Below, one piece after another: positions 16,585-22,130 of a DNA stretch of 22,130 bases. The stretch comes from AM-1111 sp046302135 (GTDB taxonomy: Bacteria; Bacteroidota; Bacteroidia; B-17B0; Aurantibacillaceae). The DNA lies in NCBI GenBank assembly GCA_046302135.1, contig JBKCIQ010000148.1, positions 1-22,130 on the forward strand, in the 5' to 3' direction. The position numbers and the translations under genes were made by a program. The stretch's first letter is position 1, and the number at the start of each line of letters is the position of its first letter. The notes beneath the pieces were generated by a model. The model searched no databases, was not told where the DNA came from, and was given only the letters and a program-made list of their open reading frames with translations.

Positions 16585-16606
16585 TTTACAATTGAATTAT
16601 TGTAAA
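16585..16606. promoter_or_regulatory. Operator-like inverted repeat TTTACAAT-N6-ATTGTAAA
   Basis: Two perfect 8-base arms flank the 6-base spacer TGAATT, seven bases from the DnaA box and between the divergent parE and mtaB genes. Its 14-base centre-to-centre geometry would suit a dimeric regulator. No regulator is known for it. Confidence 0.35.
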
Positions 16607-16679
16607 AATCTAATATTCAAAATTTTAATCATTTTTAAATAAAAAATCATTAACAGTAAACACATCAAATTCTTATACT

Positions 16680-16687
16680 TATTTTTG
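16680..16687 (+). promoter_or_regulatory. TAnnTTTG (-7) promoter box before mtaB
   Basis: TATTTTTG matches the -7 element and ends 12 bases before the ATG at 16700. It overlaps the in-frame TTG at 16685, which is an argument against using that TTG as the start. Confidence 0.45.
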
Positions 16688-16699
16688 TTTTTGATAAAA

Positions 16700-18052
16700 A
16701 TGAATTTTTCAGGTAAAAAGGCAGCTTTTCATACACTGGGTTGCAAACTAAACTTCTCTGAGACCTCCACTATTTCCAAATTAATGGTGGAAAAGGGATT
16801 TGAAAAGGTTGAGTTCGATCAAGAGGCTGATGTATATATAATCAACACGTGCTCAGTTACTGAAAATGCTGACAGAGAATGTCGGCAAATTGTAAAAAAT
16901 GTTTTAAGGAAGACTCCAAATGCATTTATTGCAGTTACTGGATGTTATGCGCAACTGAAACCTAATGAAATTTCAAATATTGAAGGAGTTGATGTTGTGT
17001 TGGGAGCTAAAGATAAATTTCGTTTGCTGGAATATATAAATAGCTTAGAAAAAAACATAACCGCAGAAGTACGTCATTGCGAAATAAATGAAGCAAATAT
17101 TTTTACCTCTTCTTATTCTTCAGGAGACAGGACTAGAACTTTTTTAAAAGTTCAGGATGGATGCAATTATTCCTGTTCCTTTTGTACAATTCCTTTGGCC
17201 AGAGGAACAAGCAGAAGCGATAGTATTGAAAATGTTTTAGCCAACGTTAAAAAAATCGCTTCTGAGGGAACTAAAGAAATTGTTTTAACCGGTGTTAATC
17301 TAGGTGATTTCGGATATGGCGAAGATATTGATGCAGGAAATAAGAAAAGAAAACAATTTACATTTTTTGACTTAATTAAGAGATTAGATGAAGTTGAAGG
17401 GATAGACAGGTTCAGAATATCTAGCATAGAGCCAAATTTATTGAGTGATGAAATAATTGAATTTGTAGGAAACTCAAAAAAATTTGTTCCTCACTTTCAT
17501 ATCCCATTACAAAGTGGAAGTGATAAGATTCTTAAGTTGATGAAGCGAAGATATTTGAGTGAGTTGTACTCGTCTAGGGTTGAAAAGATAAAAAAACTGA
17601 TGCCTCATTGCTGTATTGGCGTAGATGTAATTGTTGGTTTCCCGGGAGAAACAGAGGAAGATTTTATGGTAACATATAATTTTTTGAGTCAAATAGATGT
17701 ATCATATTTGCACGTTTTTACTTACTCAGAAAGGGATAATACTCCTGCTGCAAGTATGCTGAATCAAGTTGCGCAACAAGAGAAAAAAAGAAGAAATAAA
17801 ATGTTGAGGATTTTATCAGAGAAAAAATTGAGAGCTTTTTACGAAGAAAATACAGGAAAAAAATTCAAAGTATTATTTGAAAACGAAAACAAAGACGGAT
17901 TTATTTACGGATACACAGAAAATTATTTAAAAATAAAATATCCTTACAATTCAAATCTTTGTAATACACTTCAAGAGGTACAAATACTTGGCTTGGAAAA
18001 TTTCGGTAATTTATCCGTAGAACTACTGGAAGAGAATGCCCCACCGCTCTGA
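16700..18052 (+). CDS. mtaB: tRNA (N6-threonylcarbamoyladenosine37-C2)-methylthiotransferase
   Basis: A 450-residue radical SAM methylthiotransferase that turns t6A37 into ms2t6A37 in ANN-decoding tRNAs. The N-terminal UPF0004 domain supplies cluster cysteines C15 (TLGCKLNFSE), C51 (NTCSVTENADRECRQ) and C82 (VTGCYAQLKP). The radical SAM cluster is bound by C155, C159 and C162 (DGCNYSCSFCTIPLARG). GCKLN and CTIPLARG point to MtaB rather than MiaB or RimO. The C-terminus (about 370-450) is TRAM-like in size. In-frame TTG codons at 16685 and 16691 would add five residues, but ATG 16700 gives the family N-terminus MNFSGKKAAFHTLGCK. The TGA stop abuts the stop of the permease gene on the other strand with no gap. 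Confidence 0.93.
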   Translation: MNFSGKKAAFHTLGCKLNFSETSTISKLMVEKGFEKVEFDQEADVYIINTCSVTENADRECRQIVKNVLRKTPNAFIAVTGCYAQLKPNEISNIEGVDVVLGAKDKFRLLEYINSLEKNITAEVRHCEINEANIFTSSYSSGDRTRTFLKVQDGCNYSCSFCTIPLARGTSRSDSIENVLANVKKIASEGTKEIVLTGVNLGDFGYGEDIDAGNKKRKQFTFFDLIKRLDEVEGIDRFRISSIEPNLLSDEIIEFVGNSKKFVPHFHIPLQSGSDKILKLMKRRYLSELYSSRVEKIKKLMPHCCIGVDVIVGFPGETEEDFMVTYNFLSQIDVSYLHVFTYSERDNTPAASMLNQVAQQEKKRRNKMLRILSEKKLRAFYEENTGKKFKVLFENENKDGFIYGYTENYLKIKYPYNSNLCNTLQEVQILGLENFGNLSVELLEENAPPL

Positions 18053-19135
18053 TCATTTTTGCGCATAGGTTCGCAGTAGAATTATTGCAAGAATCAAATA
18101 AATAAAATTAGGTAACCAAACAGCTATAATAGGGCTTAGAATTCCATTAACAGCAAAAATACTTGAGAAGTGCAAAAACACTACATAAGTTGCACCAATC
18201 AATAATCCAATTGCAATATGCATTCCTATTCCACCACGAATCTTTCTGGCGGCAATTACAACTCCTATTAGTGTAAGTATAAAAGATGCAAATGGAACTG
18301 AAGTTCTTTTATAATTGACTACCTCAAATCTTTCTAAACCAGGTGTACCCTTTTTTCTTTCTTTCTCCATGAATTCCTTTAATTCAAAGTATGTCATAAT
18401 ATTTTCTTTACTTTCCTTCCTTCCCATATCATCAGGTGTAAAATCAATTTTCAAATCTTTTGGAGTACCAAATGCAATACTATCTTTTGATTTTCTAACG
18501 TGTCGTTCAAACCAATTTTCAGTCCTCCAAACCTTTTTAACACTATCCCAACGAATTGCAGGAGTAGAAAAAAAATAGATCAACTTATTTCCTTTATATT
18601 TTTCCATACTAAAAAGATTGCCTTTGTTTTCGGTGTTATTATAGTTGGCAAGGTACATTTTGTATTCAGGAGTAAAGTTTCTGTGAATATTAATGTCTTC
18701 ATTGTTAAAACCGGAATTAACATATTTATCTTCAAAATCCTGCATCACTTTGTTTCCGTTTGGAATAACAAAATGCCCTAAGTATAGATTCATTAAACAA
18801 AAAATTCCGGCACCTACCATGTAAGGCCTTAAAAATCTTGTATAACTAACCCCGCTACTTAAAATTGCTACTGTTTCAGATCGCGCGGCCATTCTTGATG
18901 TAAAAAGTATTACGGATATGAAAATGAACAACGGACTCAGCATGTTTATAAAGAAAGGAACGAAGTTCAAATAGTGATCAAATATGATTTCTTTTAACGG
19001 AACCTGATGTTCAAAAAAATTATCTAATTTCTCAGATATATCAAAAACGATAAGGAGAATGGTTACGAGCCCAATAGAAAAGAAAAAGGTTCCTACAAAT
19101 TTTTTAAGTATATATAGATCCAATTTCTTCAGCAT
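18053..19135 (-). CDS. LptF/LptG family permease (YjgP/YjgQ)
   Basis: A 360-residue inner-membrane permease, the membrane part of the Lpt complex that extracts lipopolysaccharide and passes it to the periplasmic bridge. Three N-terminal helices (about 13-33, 56-79, 102-122) flank the family motif RMAARSETVAILSSGVSYTRFLRP (81-103), which contacts the LptB ATPase. A periplasmic jellyroll-like domain (about 125-270) follows, then three C-terminal helices (about 280-298, 303-325, 335-355). The sequence does not let me separate LptF from LptG. It is the last gene of the HAD-tgt-lpt operon, starting 9 bases after the tgt stop; this tgt-permease pairing is common in Bacteroidota. Its stop codon abuts that of mtaB. 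Confidence 0.88.
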   Translation of the reverse strand: MLKKLDLYILKKFVGTFFFSIGLVTILLIVFDISEKLDNFFEHQVPLKEIIFDHYLNFVPFFINMLSPLFIFISVILFTSRMAARSETVAILSSGVSYTRFLRPYMVGAGIFCLMNLYLGHFVIPNGNKVMQDFEDKYVNSGFNNEDINIHRNFTPEYKMYLANYNNTENKGNLFSMEKYKGNKLIYFFSTPAIRWDSVKKVWRTENWFERHVRKSKDSIAFGTPKDLKIDFTPDDMGRKESKENIMTYFELKEFMEKERKKGTPGLERFEVVNYKRTSVPFASFILTLIGVVIAARKIRGGIGMHIAIGLLIGATYVVFLHFSSIFAVNGILSPIIAVWLPNFIYLILAIILLRTYAQK

Positions 19136-19144
19136 ATTATTTCT

Positions 19145-20275
19145 TTACAATCTTTGATTCAATTTGTTAACCTGAATATTTTTCCATTCAGAAAAAGTTC
19201 CTTCAATAATTTTTTTTCTTGCTTCCTGTACCAGATTCAAATAAAATCCTAGATTATGCACACTTGCAATCATGGCACCTAAATATTCATCAGAGGCAAA
19301 TAGATGCCTTAGGTATGCCTTGTTATATTGAGCATCAACAAAAGTACTTCCATTTTCATCCAAGGGTGAAAAATCTTGTTTCCACTTCTCATTTTTAATA
19401 TTTATTAATCCCTCTGAAGTATATAATAATCCATGCCGTGCATTTCTTGTTGGCATAACGCAATCAAACATATCAACACCTATGGCAATTGATTCCAAAA
19501 TGTTAACCGGAGTACCTACTCCCATTAAATATCTTGGTTTTTCAACAGGTAGTATTCCGCAAACTTCTGATGTCATGGCGTACATATCCTCTGCAGGTTC
19601 ACCAACAGAAAGTCCCCCAATTGCATTTCCAATTAAATTTTTTCCTGCTATAAACTCAGCTGATCGTTTCCTTAAATCAGGATAAACACTTCCCTGTACA
19701 ATTGGAAAAAGTGCTTGTTCATATCCGTATTTAGCTTCTGTTGTATTAAAACGATTTACGCACCTATCGAGCCAACGGTGAGTGAGTTCCATTGATTTTT
19801 CTGCATCGTTTTTTTTACATGGAAATGGAGTGCATTCATCGAAAGCCATAATAATATCTGCTCCAATAGATCTTTGAATATCCATTATGTTTTCCGGAGT
19901 GAAATTATGAATGGAACCGTCTATATGAGATTTAAATTTTGCACCTTCCTCTGATAGCTTTCTCTGATTCGCAAGAGAAAAAACCTGATATCCACCGCTA
20001 TCCGTTAATATTGGCTTACTCCATCCATTAAACTTATGTAGTCCACCGGCGGCTTCAAGAACATTTATTCCGGGTCTAAGGTATAAATGATATGTATTAC
20101 CTAAAATAATTTGTGCTTTAATGTCGTTTTCAAGTTCACGTTGATGCACAGCCTTTACTGTTCCTGCAGTACCTACAGGCATAAATATAGGTGTCATTAT
20201 TTCACCATGATCAGTTTGGAGTACGCCTGCCCTTGCACCTGTTTTATTGTCCTTATGCTGTAGCTGAAACTTCAA
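19145..20275 (-). CDS. tgt: tRNA-guanine transglycosylase lacking the usual zinc cysteines
   Basis: A 376-residue enzyme that swaps guanine-34 for preQ1 in queuosine-type tRNAs. The proton acceptor is D92 (ILTDSGGYQVFSL), and the catalytic nucleophile is D271 (VDMFDCVMPTRNARHG, 267-282). GGLSVGEP (220-227) and MGVGTP (251-256) are family blocks. The bacterial zinc site is normally CxCxxC plus a later His; here the matching stretch reads DENGSTFVDAQYNKAYLRHL (306-325) with no cysteine, although H340 (SVHNLGFYL) remains. The start is TTG at 20275-20273, giving the family N-terminus MKFQL; a stop lies five codons upstream in frame. It overlaps the end of the HAD gene by 23 bases, so the two are probably coupled. 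Confidence 0.92.
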   Translation of the reverse strand: MKFQLQHKDNKTGARAGVLQTDHGEIMTPIFMPVGTAGTVKAVHQRELENDIKAQIILGNTYHLYLRPGINVLEAAGGLHKFNGWSKPILTDSGGYQVFSLANQRKLSEEGAKFKSHIDGSIHNFTPENIMDIQRSIGADIIMAFDECTPFPCKKNDAEKSMELTHRWLDRCVNRFNTTEAKYGYEQALFPIVQGSVYPDLRKRSAEFIAGKNLIGNAIGGLSVGEPAEDMYAMTSEVCGILPVEKPRYLMGVGTPVNILESIAIGVDMFDCVMPTRNARHGLLYTSEGLINIKNEKWKQDFSPLDENGSTFVDAQYNKAYLRHLFASDEYLGAMIASVHNLGFYLNLVQEARKKIIEGTFSEWKNIQVNKLNQRL

Positions 20276-20939
20276 TTTTAATTTTTTCTAATAATTCATG
20301 AAATAAAGTAAGATCAGATAATTTGTAATCTGCAATTGAAAATCTTAAATCTTCAAAACTATGCTTATCCGGCACAGCTACAACTTTCATGAAGGCTGCT
20401 TTTGCTGCAATTACACCATTTACAGAATCTTCAAGGACCAAACAATTGTTAGGGAAAACTTTTAAAGAATGTGCGCAGTCTATGAAAACCTGAGGGTTTG
20501 GCTTGCCGTATAGTAGATTTTCTGCAGAAACGATTGAATCGAATTTATTAAATAGACCTAATTTCTTTAAAACTGTATCAATAATTTTTTTTCCTGAAGA
20601 AGTAGCAAGACCTATTTTAAGGTCGTTTGCTTTACAGGCTTCAATTGTTGCTGCCACTCCGGGCAATTCAACATCATTTTTTTCAATTAAAACACACAAT
20701 TTATTAATAATCATGTCATGCGCTTCTTTAACAGAATAAATATTAAATGGTCTTGCTTGACTCCAAAATTCTACCACCTCCAGAAAGCGCATTCCGGTTG
20801 TTATTCTACAATCTTCCTCCGTAAAATTTATCCCGCATTCAGTGAATCCTTCAACCATGGCCCGTCTCCATAAAGGCTCAGTGTTGGCAATCAATCCATC
20901 CATGTCAAAAATTACTGCATTTATTTTTTGCAACATCAT
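20253..20939 (-). CDS. HAD-family sugar phosphatase, HxpB/YniC-like
   Basis: A 228-residue HAD subfamily IA hydrolase with a C1 cap. Nucleophile and acid are D12 and D14 (VIFDMDGLIANTEPLW), motif II is T113 (GLATSSGKK), motif III is K146 (YGKPNPQVF), and motif IV is E170/D171 (LEDSVNGVIAAKAA). The sequence follows E. coli HxpB (YniC), including TEPLWRRA, ELPGV and LEDSVNG, which dephosphorylates hexitol phosphates and 2-deoxyglucose 6-phosphate. A beta-phosphoglucomutase-like role is the main alternative, and the true substrate is unknown. It opens the operon with tgt and the Lpt permease, an association that does not explain its role. Two adjacent ATG codons (20939, 20936) are both plausible starts. 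Confidence 0.88.
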   Translation of the reverse strand: MMLQKINAVIFDMDGLIANTEPLWRRAMVEGFTECGINFTEEDCRITTGMRFLEVVEFWSQARPFNIYSVKEAHDMIINKLCVLIEKNDVELPGVAATIEACKANDLKIGLATSSGKKIIDTVLKKLGLFNKFDSIVSAENLLYGKPNPQVFIDCAHSLKVFPNNCLVLEDSVNGVIAAKAAFMKVVAVPDKHSFEDLRFSIADYKLSDLTLFHELLEKIKIEVSATA

Positions 20940-20976
20940 TTAAAGCCTTTTTTGTTGATTACTTGTTTAAACCTCA

Positions 20977-20984
20977 CAAAAGTA
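20977..20984 (-). promoter_or_regulatory. TAnnTTTG (-7) promoter box before the HAD-tgt-permease operon
   Basis: On the minus strand TACTTTTG lies 37 bases upstream of the first ATG, which would give a leader of about 30 bases. It is an exact -7 match and sits in the 85-base region shared with the divergent glycosyltransferase gene. Confidence 0.5.
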
Positions 20985-21010
20985 AATAATTTCTACTCAC
21001 TGCTTCCTTG

Positions 21011-21018
21011 TAAATTTG
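21011..21018 (+). promoter_or_regulatory. TAnnTTTG (-7) promoter box before the glycosyltransferase gene
   Basis: TAAATTTG ends only 6 bases before the ATG at 21025. An RNA start about 7 bases downstream of the box would fall on or next to the start codon, so the message may be leaderless. Confidence 0.45.
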
Positions 21019-21024
21019 CAGGCG

Positions 21025-22130
21025 ATGTTGTTTCCTGACTTTTCTCAACTGTCAGTTGAAGTAATTTTTTTTGCTTCTCTTGCGTTTGCATTGATTTGCA
21101 AGATTTCCCTACTTTTTTTCCGGTATTCAAAACTTGCATTTTACAAAGCTCGTACCGATAATACATTCAATAAGCCCGTATCAGTTGTAATTTGTGCCAG
21201 AAATGAAGGAGAAAACCTTACAAAATTTCTACCCGAAATTTTAACCCAAGATTACCATGAATTTGAAGTTGTGGTTGTGAATGATTGTTCATATGATAAC
21301 ACAGATGATGTTTTAAGGGAATTTGCAAAAGTATTTCCTAACCTAAAAGCCATAACAGTTAAGGAAGACGAATATTATAAACACGGAAAAAAATTTGCAC
21401 TTCTCGTAGGAATAAAGGGCGCCAAATACGAACATCTTGTTTTAACTGATGCGGACTGTAAACCTGCTAGTTCACTGTGGCTAAAAAAGATGGCTTCTGG
21501 TTTTTCAAATGGCAAGGAAATAGTGTTAGGATATGGAGCATACTTTCAAGAAAAAGGTTTTCTTAACAAGCTAATTAGGTATGATACATTTCTTATTGGA
21601 TTAAAATATTTATCCGCGGCATTAAGGAAGAAACCATATATGGGTGTCGGCAGAAACCTTGCTTACACAAAAGATTTATTTTTCAGGAGTAAGAATTTTT
21701 CTAAACATTATCATCTTATTTCAGGTGATGATGATTTATTCATTAACCAGGTTGCAACCGCAGATAACACGACCATTGTTATTGATCATGAGGCCATAAC
21801 CTATTCCGAACCTAAACACAGTTTAAAAAACTGGAAAATGCAAAAAGGAAGGCATTTAACAACTGCCCCATATTACAAACAAAGTACAAAAATGATGCTG
21901 GGCATTGACATTTTTGTAAATTTTATTTTCTGGATTTTTGCAATTACATGTTTGGTACTAGAAAGTACAAGAATTTCATCGGGGATTGGATTCATTCTGA
22001 TTATTTTCTCAGAATATCTAATTTTAATCAAAGTTTCTAAACAGTTAAACGAAAAAAATCTTGTATCTTTTTATCCAATTCTCAATATATTTTTGATATT
22101 ATTGTATCCTATATTTCACCTCAATAAAAA
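21025..22130 (+). CDS. Membrane-bound family 2 glycosyltransferase (partial, 3' end outside the window)
   Basis: An open frame of 368 codons runs from ATG 21025 to the window edge without a stop. A first hydrophobic segment (about 11-32) precedes a GT-A domain: PVSVVICARNEGENL (51-65), VVVVNDCSYDNT (82-93), the nucleotide-sugar/metal DxD site TDADCKP (141-147), the acceptor-site acids SGDDDLF (233-239) and QKGRH (273-277) in place of the usual QxxRW. Two or more C-terminal helices (about 296-313, 318-338 and 350-365) show that it is anchored in the inner membrane, as in processive or lipid-linked GT2 enzymes. The donor and acceptor are unknown; polysaccharide or glycolipid synthesis at the membrane is a fair inference. 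It is divergent from the HAD operon. Confidence 0.85.
   Translation, partial: MLFPDFSQLSVEVIFFASLAFALICKISLLFFRYSKLAFYKARTDNTFNKPVSVVICARNEGENLTKFLPEILTQDYHEFEVVVVNDCSYDNTDDVLREFAKVFPNLKAITVKEDEYYKHGKKFALLVGIKGAKYEHLVLTDADCKPASSLWLKKMASGFSNGKEIVLGYGAYFQEKGFLNKLIRYDTFLIGLKYLSAALRKKPYMGVGRNLAYTKDLFFRSKNFSKHYHLISGDDDLFINQVATADNTTIVIDHEAITYSEPKHSLKNWKMQKGRHLTTAPYYKQSTKMMLGIDIFVNFIFWIFAITCLVLESTRISSGIGFILIIFSEYLILIKVSKQLNEKNLVSFYPILNIFLILLYPIFHLNK

Noticed and set aside
16477..16699. The parE-mtaB intergenic region as the chromosomal origin
   Set aside because: Only one perfect DnaA box is present and neither dnaA, dnaN, gidA nor other usual origin neighbours are seen.
19145..20275. Frameshift or assembly error as the cause of the missing tgt cysteines
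   Set aside because: The frame is intact on both sides of the region and conserved residues (AYLRHLF, HNLGFYL) continue in frame.
1..22130. CRISPR arrays, insertion sequences, prophage genes, tRNA or rRNA genes
   Set aside because: No regularly spaced direct repeats, transposase, integrase or cloverleaf-like stretches were found on reading the intergenic regions.

Overview
This is an AT-rich chromosomal segment from a member of the Bacteroidota. Three things point there: a secreted protein ending in a type IX secretion (T9SS) sorting domain, exact TAnnTTTG promoter boxes (the Bacteroidota -7 element) in front of seven genes, and almost no Shine-Dalgarno sequences, with A-rich leaders instead. 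The futalosine-pathway enzyme MqnC indicates menaquinone synthesis by that route. Most genes are core housekeeping genes; no tRNA, rRNA, insertion sequence, prophage or CRISPR array was seen.

Layout. (1) 1-2554: the last 17 codons of ychF converge on a translationally coupled two-gene signalling operon on the minus strand, made of a soluble histidine kinase followed by a receiver-SpoIIE/PP2C phosphatase. (2) 2716-8156, plus strand: a YihY-type membrane protein with a C-terminal winged-helix-like tail, a COG2509-type FAD protein 9 bases later, then a PcrA/UvrD helicase with its own promoter box. (3) 8157-10707, minus strand: cytidylate kinase (cmk), a small membrane-anchored HExxH protein of unknown role, and mqnC. 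(4) 10779-14598, plus strand: M17 leucyl aminopeptidase, then a 752-residue secreted modular protein (SprB-like, PKD/Ig-like, dockerin-like and cohesin-like regions, T9SS tail). (5) 14620-16476, minus strand: parE, divergent from mtaB (16700-18052, plus) across a 223-base intergenic region that holds a perfect DnaA box and an operator-like palindrome. (6) 18053-20939, minus strand: an operon of a HAD phosphatase, tgt and an LptF/LptG-type permease. (7) 21025-22130, plus strand: the first 368 residues of a family 2 glycosyltransferase, cut by the window edge.

No clear new defence or mobile system is present. The points most worth a second look are: the kinase/PP2C-regulator pair, with a 14-A homopolymer directly before a TTG start where losing one A would join the kinase frame to an upstream ATG; the unassigned HExxH protein; a Tgt that lacks the usual zinc-binding cysteines; a dockerin-like plus cohesin-like T9SS protein; the DnaA box and palindrome between parE and mtaB; and several TAnnTTTG boxes so close to start codons that the messages may be leaderless.
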